From the NCBI GenBank assembly GCA_900317505.1, contig ONHB01000008.1, positions 20,077 to 84,076 of the forward strand: a stretch of 64,000 nucleotides of DNA. The letters run 5' to 3'. The stretch is from an uncultured Lachnospiraceae bacterium (GTDB lineage Bacteria > Bacillota > Clostridia > Lachnospirales > Lachnospiraceae). The notes beneath the pieces were generated by a model that had not been told where the DNA came from, did not search any database, and saw nothing but the letters and a program-made list of their open reading frames with translations. A program made the position numbers and the translations under genes. Shown piece after piece: positions 25,173 to 34,689 of this stretch. The stretch's first letter is position 1; every line of letters begins with the position of its first letter.

Positions 25173-26672
25173 CTACTTCAATGCATAAGTCAGCGGAATC
25201 TTAACAGAAAACGTCGTTCCGTTATCCGGTTCACTGTCTACCTTGATCGCACCACGGTGCATTAAGATAGCATTTCTGGTAATGGCCAGTCCCAGACCGG
25301 TTCCACCAATCTTTTTGGAATGAGACTTATCGACCCGGTAAAATCTCTCAAAGATATGCTCAATGGATTCTTCCGGGATTCCAATACCGTTGTCCTCTAC
25401 CTGAATGGTAAAAAACTGATGGTCAGCATCCAGTCTCACTTTTACATATCCATGCTCACGATTGTATTTGATACCGTTTTCAACCAGATTGGATATAGCC
25501 AATGTAAGCTTTACTTCATCAATTTCCGCAGTTACATCACGTACGCTTTCGAAGATCAGGTCAATATCCTTCTGGTCGGCAATCGGTTTTAATCTCTTTA
25601 GGATGGATTCGATCATCTTGTTGATATCAACCGCCTCCACATTGAGGTCCGCAGATGTCTTATCCATTTTCACAAGCGAAAGCAGATCGTTGATGATCTT
25701 ACTTTCACGGTCGATCTCATCTGCAATATCCAGCATAAATTCCTGATACAGTTCAATCGGCACGTTGTCCTGTGCATTCAAAGAATCGGCTAAAACCTTC
25801 ATGGAGGTCAACGGTGTCTTAAGCTCATGAGACACATTGGAAACAAATTCCTGACGGGATTCATCCAAAATCTTCATGCGCTTTAAAACTTCATTGAAGG
25901 CAACAATAATATGCTCTGTTTCCTCATAATCCGGCACATCAGAGATCTCACTTTCAAAACCGTCCCTCACTTCACCAATCGCAGAGGTTACCTTATCGAA
26001 CGGCTTCATCAGGACACGGGATGCCACCCATGAAAGGCCAATGACTAAAAGCATCATCAGAAGCTGTAATGTCTGTGCCTTTTCATCCAGTACCTGAATA
26101 TTGGTATTGATATTGTCGGTCGAAACACTGATCAGCATAACACCGATCGTCTGATTTTCAGTTTCAGCAACCTGCCCCACACTGACCTCGCCACCCACCT
26201 CAGTGGTAAGCGTAATCGGTGTCGTGATCTCAATATAATGATTGTTGCTGTCATAATTGCTGGAGCTCTTTCCCTTAAAGCACTTGATAACTTCCTCGGA
26301 AATGATCGTCTTGCCTTCACTGATACCATATGTATCCTTTACAGCCACAAAATTCTGGTCCATGACAAGCACACGGCCATCGTACAGGGTCGATAACTGC
26401 AAAAGCTCTGCATTGATCGTATCGGAATTGGTATTTTGAAGGTAATTGTTGACAGCCAGATGATTGGCAAGAATTTTGGCCTGCGTTTCAACCTCTGCGG
26501 TACGCAGGGAAACGGCGCGATTTTCATAATTTTGCAAAATTCCGTATCTCATGATCAGCGTCGGCACATAACCAACCACAATGATAATCAAAAAGATACG
26601 GAAACGTAAGCTTTTTACAAAACGCAGCCGAGATATGATTTTTTCAAAAAATGTCTTAAATAGTGTTTTCAA
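25173..26672 (-). CDS. WalK/PhoR-like sensor histidine kinase
   Basis: The 499 aa protein starts at TTG 26672, with GGGAT upstream and no better start. It has two membrane segments (~24-42 and ~205-220) around a ~160-residue extracytoplasmic sensor. A HAMP domain, HisKA (FVSNVSHELKTPLTSMKV) and HATPase (NLVENGIKYNREHG; DNGIGIPEE; GTGLGLAITRNA) follow. It lies 86 nt downstream of its response regulator. The outer domain is dCache/PAS-like in pattern. It differs from WalK in lacking a clear cytoplasmic PAS domain. Confidence 0.93.
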   Translation of the reverse strand: MKTLFKTFFEKIISRLRFVKSLRFRIFLIIIVVGYVPTLIMRYGILQNYENRAVSLRTAEVETQAKILANHLAVNNYLQNTNSDTINAELLQLSTLYDGRVLVMDQNFVAVKDTYGISEGKTIISEEVIKCFKGKSSSNYDSNNHYIEITTPITLTTEVGGEVSVGQVAETENQTIGVMLISVSTDNINTNIQVLDEKAQTLQLLMMLLVIGLSWVASRVLMKPFDKVTSAIGEVRDGFESEISDVPDYEETEHIIVAFNEVLKRMKILDESRQEFVSNVSHELKTPLTSMKVLADSLNAQDNVPIELYQEFMLDIADEIDRESKIINDLLSLVKMDKTSADLNVEAVDINKMIESILKRLKPIADQKDIDLIFESVRDVTAEIDEVKLTLAISNLVENGIKYNREHGYVKVRLDADHQFFTIQVEDNGIGIPEESIEHIFERFYRVDKSHSKKIGGTGLGLAITRNAILMHRGAIKVDSEPDNGTTFSVKIPLTYALK

Positions 26673-26758
26673 ATCTTTATCCCATATATCAAATGATGCC
26701 GACGCTCCTGCTATGCATGACAGGATGCTCCATAAGCATCAGTTAATATTAATCACAA

Positions 26759-27448
26759 TTATTTAAAATAATATCCAACGCCCCACTTGGTGTGCACATA
26801 TTTGGGATCGCTGGGATTTTTTTCGGTTTTTTCACGCAGTCGTCGGATATGTACATCCACGGTCCGTACGTCACCCGGATAATCCTCTCCCCATACCATG
26901 GTCAAAAGCATTTCACGGCTGTAAACCTTGTTGGGATTCAGCATCAGGAGCTCCAATACATCAAATTCCTTGGCTGTCAGGTTGATCTCACGACCTTCAA
27001 TATAAACGCGGCGGCTTTCTCTGTCGATCTTGACATCGCCACTTTCAACAATCATTTTTTCATCCTTTTCCGGTTTGACAGGAACTGACAGACGACGCAG
27101 GATAGCCTTGATACGTGCCTTTACTTCCAGTATATTGAAGGGCTTGGTGATATAATCATCGGCGCCATATTCAAGACCGAGAATCTTGTCCATGTCATCA
27201 CCCTTTGCGGTCAGCATAATGATCGGAACATTGGAAAATTCACGTATCTGCTGACATACCTCAAATCCGGTCAGCCCCGGCAGCATGACATCCAAAAGAA
27301 TGATATCAAACTCTTCTGCCTTAGCCATTGCTAACGCTTCTTCACCATCATATGCACAGGAAACTTCCATTCCATCCTGTTCAAGACTGAAACGGATACC
27401 CTTTACAATCAACTTTTCATCGTCCACTACTAAAACTTTTTTCGGCAT
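26759..27448 (-). CDS. WalR/PhoP-like response regulator
   Basis: I choose the ATG at 27448 (MPKKVLVVDDEKLIVKG), which has GGAG six bases upstream; an ATG four codons earlier overlaps that site. The 229 aa protein has a receiver (LLDVMLPGLTGFEV, TKPFNILEVKARI) and a winged helix (NLTAKEFDVLELLMLNP; VDVHIRRLREK). It closely resembles WalR/YycF-type regulators. It sits between comEA and the kinase; its targets are not evident. Confidence 0.94.
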   Translation of the reverse strand: MPKKVLVVDDEKLIVKGIRFSLEQDGMEVSCAYDGEEALAMAKAEEFDIILLDVMLPGLTGFEVCQQIREFSNVPIIMLTAKGDDMDKILGLEYGADDYITKPFNILEVKARIKAILRRLSVPVKPEKDEKMIVESGDVKIDRESRRVYIEGREINLTAKEFDVLELLMLNPNKVYSREMLLTMVWGEDYPGDVRTVDVHIRRLREKTEKNPSDPKYVHTKWGVGYYFK

Positions 27449-27473
27449 TTCTATCTCCATCCATGCAGCTTCT

Positions 27474-28280
27474 TCACTGCACCTTAATTTTATTTTTTAT
27501 CTTTTCAAATGTACCGCTCTTGATACCGGAAACATTCTGGATCTCATCAATACTCTGAAATCCGCCACTGGCTTCACGGTAGGCAATGATCGCCTGCGCA
27601 CGTGTCTGACCAATACCGGGCAAGGTGCAAAGCTCACTCTCCGTCGCCCTGTTAAGGTCGATAAGTCCATCGTCCTGCTCAGCCTGCTTCTGTGTGCCCT
27701 GTTTACCGGTTCCTTCCTGTGTTCTCGTCCATTCCTGTGAGCCGCCCAGCTCTTTTGGGACTTCCCACTCTTCTTTGGTCATAATGTAAAGCTTCTGACC
27801 GTCACTGACATGCTCTGCCTGATTGAGTATCTCGCTGCATGCCTCCGGTAAAAGTCCGCCGGCTGCATCAACTGCATCAAAAACTCGCGCATTTTCCGGA
27901 AGGGAATAAACGCCCGGCTGTAAAACCGCGCCGTCAACATCCACGTAAATCATAGCTGACGGTCCATTATCCAACTGCCCTGATGCATCCGTCCGGTCGG
28001 CTGCTGTATGGTCTTCTCCATTATCTGCCACACCATCTGCTACTCCTCGGGAACCATCCGTCAATACTTTCTGCGCCTCTTCATCATATGAGCCTCTGTT
28101 CAACACTGTTCCATCTGTCGACATCTCACCGGATCCTATTGCATCCGTCAATATCTCATCAGATATTGTTTCATCCACAGTCTCCCCGGATATCACATAA
28201 GCATCCTTACGCCCGCATCCGATAAGTAGAAAAACCGCCACAACCGCTACTACACAGGTAAAAATTATTCTTTTTTTCAT
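27474..28280 (-). CDS. comEA: ComEA-like helix-hairpin-helix lipoprotein with SLBB domain
   Basis: The start at 28280 has AGGAGG seven bases upstream; the ATG two codons earlier is too close. The 268 aa protein has a lipoprotein signal (VFLLIGC), a ~70-residue acidic linker and an SLBB domain (VDGAVLQPGVYSLPENARVF). The C-terminal helix-hairpin-helix pair (IDLNRATESELCTLPGIGQT; FQSIDEIQNVSGIKSGTFEK) is typical of ComEA, the surface DNA receptor for transformation. It is 25 nt upstream of the response regulator gene. Lipid anchoring instead of a membrane helix is a variant. Confidence 0.88.
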   Translation of the reverse strand: MKKRIIFTCVVAVVAVFLLIGCGRKDAYVISGETVDETISDEILTDAIGSGEMSTDGTVLNRGSYDEEAQKVLTDGSRGVADGVADNGEDHTAADRTDASGQLDNGPSAMIYVDVDGAVLQPGVYSLPENARVFDAVDAAGGLLPEACSEILNQAEHVSDGQKLYIMTKEEWEVPKELGGSQEWTRTQEGTGKQGTQKQAEQDDGLIDLNRATESELCTLPGIGQTRAQAIIAYREASGGFQSIDEIQNVSGIKSGTFEKIKNKIKVQ

Positions 28281-28411
28281 TAACATACCTCCTATTTTTC
28301 AACAGAAGGTCCTTCTATGCTAATCGTGTCTTATATTTTATTCCAAAGATTTCAACTTTACAAGATGGATTTTACAGAAATGTTACGGATTGTTACAGAT
28401 ATTACAAATAA

Positions 28412-28849
28412 CTATGCGCTCTCGCCTTTAAATATAACAATTCCTACAATGGCAATCAACATGCCGACAATTTTTTTCATCGACAGGGGCTGCTTTTCTA
28501 TGCCAAAAATCCCCAGTAATTCAATCAGATAGGCAACGATCAGCTGGGAAATGACAATAAACATGGCAGCTTTTGCAGGTCCCAGCTTATCCACGCTCAT
28601 GATCACGGTATAAGTGATAAAAGCACCGATGGCACCTCCTGTGAGCATGTATTTGGAATCCACATGGAACACGCTAAGCAGATTGGTCCGGTCCGTAAAC
28701 ATCCATGCCAAAAGGCACACCACAAGTGCCGAAAACTGGACAAATGAGCTGGCGCTCCAGATAGAGGACGCCTTTGTCACACCAGCATTAAATACACCCT
28801 GTACTGCCATCAGGGCTCCTGAAATCACTGCAATTAAAAAACCGAGCAT
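28412..28849 (-). CDS. YdcZ-type small DMT transporter (DUF606)
   Basis: The 145 aa protein has five membrane segments and matches the DMT_YdcZ family: LGFLIAVISGALMAVQGVFN at the start and GMLIAIVGIVIFKG at the end. AAGGAG lies upstream of the start. Half-size DMT proteins of this kind usually act as dimers. The substrate is unknown. It stands alone between comEA and the solute-binding protein gene. Confidence 0.85.
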   Translation of the reverse strand: MLGFLIAVISGALMAVQGVFNAGVTKASSIWSASSFVQFSALVVCLLAWMFTDRTNLLSVFHVDSKYMLTGGAIGAFITYTVIMSVDKLGPAKAAMFIVISQLIVAYLIELLGIFGIEKQPLSMKKIVGMLIAIVGIVIFKGESA

Positions 28850-28899
28850 AAAAAATCTCCTTTTCCTTTTGCGGATAGTTTTTCCATGCCCGGTTCAAA

Positions 28900-30330
28900 T
28901 TATTCAGTTTTGGCAATCTGTTCTCTTACTGTCTGGTCTAAATTGAGAAGTGTCGCATCCACATCCTCGCCGTCCCAGACTTTGGTAAACGCAATTTCAA
29001 GCTGCGCCCAGAAGCTGGAAGTACGCATCATCTTCGGCATCGGAATGGACATTGCATATTCATCAAGCGCCGCATAGATCGCGGTATTTTCGTATTGAAT
29101 GTCTGTCTTTGCCGGAATTTTATCCGTCAATGTATAAAAATCCTCTCCCTGACCGCTGATCAGATAAGAAGCAAAACGATTGGCCGCATCTGTAGATGCG
29201 CTGTAACCGTTGATAACCAAAGCATCCGTAACCGACAGACTTCGTGAGTTTAGTTCATCACTTACCTGCGGAATGGAAGTGATCGCATAATCATACTGAA
29301 ACTCTCCCTTTTCCTTGGCCTGCTTTAAGCGGTTGATCGCATCTGTCGTTGCAACGGTAAATACGATCTTGCCATCTATAAAATCCTGCAAAACCTCTTC
29401 ATAAGATACGGAGGCACTATCAATAGAAAAGAACTGGTTTAATTCCTGATATTTTAGCAGACAGTCAATGGTGGGCTGATTGTAAATGTCGATCTGATTG
29501 AAATCATCCCCATTTTTGCCACCGATATTGATGGTATCTCCCACAATAAAGTAGTTGTAGAAAATATCCGATACATCCCATTTAAAAACGGCCTCTACAT
29601 TTTCCGGCGCATCATAGGATTCGGCAAAGGTCAGGATACGGTCCATACTGACAGGCACAAGCTCCAGCTCCTTGTCAAGGATCATTTCCTCGGAAATCGG
29701 CTCATCCGATACGGCATCCGCGGAAACTGTCATATCAAGCTCTTCAACCGATTCTGCGGAATCGATTATTTCCTGTGCAGCCTCGCCTTCGGCAGCATTT
29801 CTTTCTGCCTCGATGGTTGCAACCGCCATATCATGAAGATAGGTCTCATTGTATAAAAACAGGGATGTCTCAAAATATAAAGGATATCCCAACAGCTTAT
29901 TCTGATAGGTGACTGCTGAAAGTGCAGCCTTGGAAAAATGCTGTTCATTGACCAGACCTTCCTCATCCTCGATCGGTACGGCAAGTCCGGACAGATAAGC
30001 CTTTTCCAGCATATCATTGGTAACAATATACAGATCCGGTGCGTTGGTACCGTCAATCTCTGCCTGATTGATCTGTTCTAAATACTGGACACCGGATACA
30101 TAGGTCGGAACAACCCGCACGCCGGTTTCCTGATAATACGAAAGTGCAGCCCTTGCCAGATAGTCGCCCAAAGCTTCATCCGTATACCAGATCTCCAGAT
30201 TATCCTTTTTTTGAAAAAGACCGTCATCATCCGTAAGAACAGACATGGCATCCTGATGGTGATATCCGTTGACTGCCACCAGTACGGTCATGACAATGAC
30301 AAGCAAAGCCGAATAAATCCTTTTGGTCAT
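28900..30330 (-). CDS. extracellular solute-binding protein (family 1-like), orphan
   Basis: The start at 30330 (MTKRIYSALLVIVMTVLVAV) gives 476 aa. The hydrophobic N-terminus has no lipobox Cys, so it is either cleaved or acts as a membrane anchor. The body has the family-1 binding-protein pattern (LEIWYTDEALGDYLARAA; VVPTYVSGVQYLEQINQAEI; PDLYIVTNDMLEKAYLSG; KIVFTVATTDAINRLKQA; TDALVINGYSAST). An acidic insert near residues 180-230 is unusual. No ABC permease or ATPase is beside it. It begins 17 nt after argD and may be co-transcribed with the arg genes. Confidence 0.8.
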   Translation of the reverse strand: MTKRIYSALLVIVMTVLVAVNGYHHQDAMSVLTDDDGLFQKKDNLEIWYTDEALGDYLARAALSYYQETGVRVVPTYVSGVQYLEQINQAEIDGTNAPDLYIVTNDMLEKAYLSGLAVPIEDEEGLVNEQHFSKAALSAVTYQNKLLGYPLYFETSLFLYNETYLHDMAVATIEAERNAAEGEAAQEIIDSAESVEELDMTVSADAVSDEPISEEMILDKELELVPVSMDRILTFAESYDAPENVEAVFKWDVSDIFYNYFIVGDTINIGGKNGDDFNQIDIYNQPTIDCLLKYQELNQFFSIDSASVSYEEVLQDFIDGKIVFTVATTDAINRLKQAKEKGEFQYDYAITSIPQVSDELNSRSLSVTDALVINGYSASTDAANRFASYLISGQGEDFYTLTDKIPAKTDIQYENTAIYAALDEYAMSIPMPKMMRTSSFWAQLEIAFTKVWDGEDVDATLLNLDQTVREQIAKTE

Positions 30331-30347
30331 ATTATATCCTACCTTTA

Positions 30348-31538
30348 TTAAATACACTCTTTTAGGATTGCGATCATAGCATCCACATCCTGTTTGCTGA
30401 TAATAAGCGGAGGTACAAAACGGATAATATTGGTGCCGGCATTGATCAGGATCAGGCCATGATCCAATGCTTTGGTGATAATCTCACCAACCGGCTTTTT
30501 GAAAACAAGTCCCTGCATCAGGCCGCTTCCCCTGCGGGTTTCGATATCCTCACAGGATTCAGCAATCTCATCCAGCTTTTCTTCCAGATAAGCAGATACT
30601 TCCCTTACATTATCCAGTACATGTTCTTTTTCAAACAATTCCATAACCTTGCAGATTGCAGCACAGGCTAACGGATTGCCTCCGTAAGTAGTACCGTGGT
30701 CTCCCGCTACCAGTGAGGCAGCTCCTACTTTTTCATTTAATAAAAATGCACCAACCGGAACACCGCAGCCCAATGCCTTGGCTGTTGTCATGATATCCGG
30801 TTTCACACCGTATTTCTGCCATGCGTACATATAGCCGGTACGTCCCATACCACACTGGATCTCATCTAAAATGAGCAGAATATCCTTTTCATCACAGATC
30901 TTGCGTACACCTCTTAAAAAGTCCTCATGAACCGGATAGATACCGCCCTCACCCTGAACTGTCTCAAACATGATGGCACAGGTTTTATCTGTGATCTGTG
31001 CTTTTACACTCTCAAGATCATTGAAATCCGCAAAACGGATGTTGCCAATCATCGGCTCAAAGGCTTCTCTGTAGTGCGGGTTGCCGGTAACAGATAAAGC
31101 TCCCATGGTGCGTCCGTGAAACGAATGATTCATTGCAATAATCTCATGATCGGTACTGCCATCTTTTAAATATGCATATTTTCTTGCAGCCTTGATAGCG
31201 CCCTCAACGGCCTCCGCACCGGAGTTGGTAAAAAATACCCGGTCCATTCCGGAAACCTCTTTGATCTTTTTGGCAGCTTCGATTGCCGGAGCGTTGTAAT
31301 AATAATTGGAGGTATGGATGACCTTGTCAATCTGGTCTTTTAAAGCCTGATTGTATTCCTCATTGCCATAGCCCAAAGCAAAAACAGCAATTCCGGATAC
31401 AAAATCCAGATATTCCTTTCCATCCATATCATACAGATGAACACCTTTTCCATGATCGAGTACGATCTGATAACGGTTGTATGTATGTAATAATACGCTT
31501 TCGGCCTCATCTATATAAGCCTGCATTTTTTCACTCAT
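30348..31538 (-). CDS. argD: acetylornithine aminotransferase
   Basis: The 396 aa class-III aminotransferase has FTNSGAEAVEGAIKAARKY (PLP phosphate site), LDEIQCGMGRTG and the PLP lysine in TTAKALGCGVPVG. Length and the order argC, argB, argD identify it as ArgD, which converts N-acetylglutamate semialdehyde to N-acetylornithine in arginine synthesis. It lies 28 nt after argB. Ornithine aminotransferase is a family alternative, made unlikely by context. Confidence 0.95.
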   Translation of the reverse strand: MSEKMQAYIDEAESVLLHTYNRYQIVLDHGKGVHLYDMDGKEYLDFVSGIAVFALGYGNEEYNQALKDQIDKVIHTSNYYYNAPAIEAAKKIKEVSGMDRVFFTNSGAEAVEGAIKAARKYAYLKDGSTDHEIIAMNHSFHGRTMGALSVTGNPHYREAFEPMIGNIRFADFNDLESVKAQITDKTCAIMFETVQGEGGIYPVHEDFLRGVRKICDEKDILLILDEIQCGMGRTGYMYAWQKYGVKPDIMTTAKALGCGVPVGAFLLNEKVGAASLVAGDHGTTYGGNPLACAAICKVMELFEKEHVLDNVREVSAYLEEKLDEIAESCEDIETRRGSGLMQGLVFKKPVGEIITKALDHGLILINAGTNIIRFVPPLIISKQDVDAMIAILKECI

Positions 31539-31566
31539 GTCATTTCCTCTTTTCTGAATTTATTCA

Positions 31567-32493
31567 TCAATGCTCCGGACAAAACTGATCCCGCCTGGTT
31601 CCTTTGACCAGATTGTCGTCATCGGATACGATCGCGGTTCCGATACCCTGTTTGGTAAAGATTTCCAAAAGCAGGCAGTGCGGTACTCTTCCATCCAGGA
31701 TATGCACGCGGGAAACGCCGCCGCGGATCGCAGATGTGCAGTTGTTGAGCTTGGGAAGCATTCCACCGCCGATCACGCCGCTGCCGATCAGGTTTTCCGC
31801 ATCGGTTGCGGTCAGTCTGGAAATAAAAGAGCTCTTATCGTTGATATCCTTATAAAGTCCTTCAATATCTGTTAAAAATACCAGCTTGTCAGCACCTACT
31901 GCCTTGGCAATGGCACATGCTGCATCATCGGCATTGATATTGTAGGTATCGTAATTGTCATCCAGTCCGATCGGAGCGATGATCGGAAGAAAATCATTGT
32001 CTAAAAGATCATATAAGATCTTGCTGTCCACTTCCTTGATATCTCCGACATAACCGATATCCTTTCCATCGGAATATTTTTTATCTACCTTTAAAAGTCC
32101 GCCGTCCTTGCCGCTGATACCGACTGCTTTGACACCCAGCTCCTGTACCATGGTAACAAGACTTTTATTAACACGGGAAAGCACCATTTCCGCAATTTCC
32201 ATGGTCTCAGCATCTGTTACACGGAGGCCGTTGATAAACTGTGCTTCCTTTCCGACCTTGCCCACCCATTTGCTGATGGCCTTTCCGCCACCGTGTACAA
32301 TGATCGGTTTGAAGCCGACAAGCTTTAACAGTGTCACGTCCTTGATTACATTTTTCTGCAGCTCTTCATCGCTCATGGCGCTTCCACCGTATTTGACTAC
32401 GATGATCTTTCTGTTAAACCTCTGGATATAAGGCAGCGCCTCGATCAGCACTCCTGCTTTCTGCATAACTTTTTCCATTTCTCTTTGTTCCAT
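31567..32493 (-). CDS. argB: acetylglutamate kinase
   Basis: The 308 aa amino-acid kinase has [25 protein letters not shown] and the C-terminal [20 protein letters not shown]. It phosphorylates N-acetylglutamate, the step fed back by arginine in many bacteria. An N-terminal ~20-residue helix ([20 protein letters not shown]) is the type seen in arginine-sensitive ArgB. GAGG lies upstream. The gene lies between the GNAT gene and argD. Confidence 0.95.
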   Translation of the reverse strand: MEQREMEKVMQKAGVLIEALPYIQRFNRKIIVVKYGGSAMSDEELQKNVIKDVTLLKLVGFKPIIVHGGGKAISKWVGKVGKEAQFINGLRVTDAETMEIAEMVLSRVNKSLVTMVQELGVKAVGISGKDGGLLKVDKKYSDGKDIGYVGDIKEVDSKILYDLLDNDFLPIIAPIGLDDNYDTYNINADDAACAIAKAVGADKLVFLTDIEGLYKDINDKSSFISRLTATDAENLIGSGVIGGGMLPKLNNCTSAIRGGVSRVHILDGRVPHCLLLEIFTKQGIGTAIVSDDDNLVKGTRRDQFCPEH

Positions 32494-32555
32494 AATCGTT
32501 TCCTCTTCCTGCCGTTATCCCTGCGGCTTATTAACATCCTTTCATTTGCCGGCAT

Positions 32556-32999
32556 TTACTGATTGAATGCCTCTATATTGGCTGTATTTAATGTAAAATC
32601 ATAATAATTGAGATCCTCACGCTTCGTCCAGCCGATCTCCTTCCAGAAGGCATTGCCGATATCGTTTTTGGTAAAAGCGATCAGTGAGACCTTGTTGATC
32701 TTTTCTTTGCGCAATGCTTCCATGGCAAAAACTACCATACTTTTGCCAATGCCTCTTAACCGGTAATCCGGATCTACGCACACATGATACAGGCAGCCTC
32801 TTCTGCCGTCATGTCCGCATAAAATAGCACCGACAATCCTGCCGTCCTCCTCAGCAACCACGCTGATGCCGGGATTTCGCTTTAAAAATCTTTCCACGCC
32901 CTCTTTTGAATCATCTATACTGCGGATGGAAAATCCCTTAATCCGCATCCATAATGCATGTACATTTTCATAATCGTCTAATGTCATTGCCCGAACCAT
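32556..32999 (-). CDS. GNAT N-acetyltransferase inside the arg cluster
   Basis: The 147 aa GNAT protein has the acetyl-CoA motif VCVDPDYRLRGIGKSMVVFA and the C-terminal GNAFWKEIGWTKREDLNYYDF. It lies between a Cys-rich small gene and argB, with AAGGAG at the start. In an arg operon a short GNAT enzyme could be an N-acetylglutamate synthase. It could also be an unrelated acetyltransferase. No argJ is present here, so an acetyl-donating enzyme would make sense. The role is inference. Confidence 0.85.
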   Translation of the reverse strand: MVRAMTLDDYENVHALWMRIKGFSIRSIDDSKEGVERFLKRNPGISVVAEEDGRIVGAILCGHDGRRGCLYHVCVDPDYRLRGIGKSMVVFAMEALRKEKINKVSLIAFTKNDIGNAFWKEIGWTKREDLNYYDFTLNTANIEAFNQ

Positions 33000-33013
33000 T
33001 TTGTTTCTCCTTA

Positions 33014-33190
33014 CTACATCTGATGACGTACGATCAGATATTCATTGTCCAGCTGATAATATGGACATTCATTGTAATTGCCGCTCAAAAAACGGCTCAT
33101 TTCATCTTCATCGAGATCACATTCGCAGCAATAGCATTCGTAATCATCGTCATATACATAATTTACACATGTATCACAACTGTCAGCCAC
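33014..33190 (-). CDS. Cys-rich small protein (DUF6472 type)
   Basis: I choose GTG 33190, eight bases after GGAGG, giving 58 aa. The protein has six Cys in the pattern SCDTCVNYVYDDDYECYCCEC, then a C-terminal NECPYYQLDNEYLIVRHQM. The Cys pairs suggest one metal-binding knuckle. The family is a small, conserved clostridial one without known role. It lies between argC and the GNAT gene. The gap after it is only 14 nt, so it is part of the arg operon. Confidence 0.75.
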   Translation of the reverse strand: MADSCDTCVNYVYDDDYECYCCECDLDEDEMSRFLSGNYNECPYYQLDNEYLIVRHQM

Positions 33191-33250
33191 TCTGATTTCC
33201 TCCACAACTGTATCTGTTTACCGACTGTAGCTTTTGTCTGTGGCTGCATC

Positions 33251-34306
33251 CTACGGGAACATGGGAACCAGACAAAGTCCCTCGTCCTCAGGAAGTCCGA
33301 ATAACAGGTTCATATTTTGTACGGCCTGTCCTGCAGCCCCCTTTACCAGATTGTCGATTGCGCCCATCATGATAATACGGCCGGTACGCTCGTCAATCTT
33401 GAAATTGATGTCCACATAGTTGCTTCCTTCCACCCATTTGGTCTCGGGATATACACCTTTTTCCAGTACGCGGACAAATTTTTCATCTGCATAATATTTA
33501 TCATAAACAGCTTTTATTTCTTCATAGGTAGGAAGACTGCCGTCTGCCTTTCTGACTAAAGATGCATATTCCGTTGCCAGAATACCACGGTTCATGGGTA
33601 CTAAATGCGGTGTAAAGTTTAATACGATCGGTTCACCTGCAGCATATCCCAGCTGTTCCTCGATCTCAGGTGTATGGCGGTGTGTGGCAACTCCGTATGC
33701 CTTCATATTTTCATTGACCTCACAGAAGAGGTTGTTGACCTTTGCTCCCCTTCCTGCTCCGGAAGTACCGGATTTGGCATCAATGATCAGTGTATGAGGA
33801 TCGATCAGTCCCTCTTTTACCAACGGATAAGCTGTGAGAATGGAGCAGGTCGTATAGCAGCCCGGATTGGCAACAAGGCGTGCCTTTTTGATATCCTCTC
33901 TGTTGATCTCACAAAGTCCATAAACGGCTTCTTTTATGTACTGCGGAGATTTGTGCTCGATGCCATACCATTTTTCATATACGGATACATCCTTGATACG
34001 GAAATCTGCACTCAGATCCACAATCTTAACCTTATTTAAAATGGAATCATTGACAAGGGACGCGCACAGTCCCTGAGGTGTCGCTGTAAATATCACATCT
34101 ACCTGCTCAGCTAACTGCTCCATGTTGTCATCCATACATTTGTCATCGACGATCTGAAACATATTTCCATAAACAGATGAATATTTCTGATCGATATAGC
34201 TTCTGGAACCATACCAGACAATCTGTGCATCCTTGTGCTGTGTCAGCAGTCTGACCAGCTCTCCTCCCGCATAGCCTGTTGCTCCAATAATTCCAACCTT
34301 AATCAT
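33251..34306 (-). CDS. argC: N-acetyl-gamma-glutamyl-phosphate reductase
   Basis: The start at 34306 (MIKVGIIGATGYAGGELVRL) gives 351 aa with AAAGGA upstream. The Rossmann GxxGxxG motif is at the N-terminus, and the catalytic Cys lies in ANPGCYTTCS. SGTSGAGRGAK and the C-terminal GAAGQAVQNMNL complete the pattern. It reduces acetylglutamyl phosphate in arginine synthesis. It is the first gene of argC-(Cys-rich)-GNAT-argB-argD. Repeats resembling ARG boxes lie upstream. Confidence 0.95.
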   Translation of the reverse strand: MIKVGIIGATGYAGGELVRLLTQHKDAQIVWYGSRSYIDQKYSSVYGNMFQIVDDKCMDDNMEQLAEQVDVIFTATPQGLCASLVNDSILNKVKIVDLSADFRIKDVSVYEKWYGIEHKSPQYIKEAVYGLCEINREDIKKARLVANPGCYTTCSILTAYPLVKEGLIDPHTLIIDAKSGTSGAGRGAKVNNLFCEVNENMKAYGVATHRHTPEIEEQLGYAAGEPIVLNFTPHLVPMNRGILATEYASLVRKADGSLPTYEEIKAVYDKYYADEKFVRVLEKGVYPETKWVEGSNYVDINFKIDERTGRIIMMGAIDNLVKGAAGQAVQNMNLLFGLPEDEGLCLVPMFP

Positions 34307-34491
34307 TTTATCTAATCCTTTCTGCCTGATGTCGGCAGCCACATCGGTTACCAGCATTTCTTTCTATAACGCATACATTATTTATTTTACCCGACTGCCC
34401 CTGTAAATTCAAGAGAAGCCGCTAAATACTCTGCATGCGGATAAGTATACGCCTTTTCTGTATATTATGCAAACTTTTTCCATTTATCTTT

Positions 34492-34545
34492 GTTTTTATT
34501 CATTTTATATGTATTTATGCATTATTTATACAGTTTTTATGCATT
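34492..34545 (-). promoter_or_regulatory. three ARG-box-like repeats upstream of argC
   Basis: On the minus strand AATGAATAAAAAC, AATGCATAAATAC and AATGCATAAAAAC occur at 34492-34504, 34511-34523 and 34533-34545. They resemble the known ARG box core (ATGAATAAAAA) of Gram-positive ArgR/AhrC. The spacings of 19 and 22 bp are near two helical turns. An extended -10 (TGCATAAT) is seen further downstream at about 34460-34470. Confidence 0.6.
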
Positions 34546-34689
34546 TTTAGTAGTGATTTTGTCATATTTGTATCTATTTTTATACGATTTGTTTTCATTT
34601 TATAATGTTGAATCAAAAGGTATAGCCCCCGGTTGCTTTTTGTGGTATTTTATTTTTAGATAAACAGTAGGATTAAAGGAGTACAGACT
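34546..34689. other. AT-rich intergenic region, divergent arg and DUF1294 promoters
   Basis: No gene is visible in the 383 nt between argC and the DUF1294 gene. The argC-proximal part holds the ARG-box-like repeats. The remainder is A/T-rich with scattered TATAAT-like words (one at about 34600 on the plus strand) and no clear hairpin. Confidence 0.5.
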
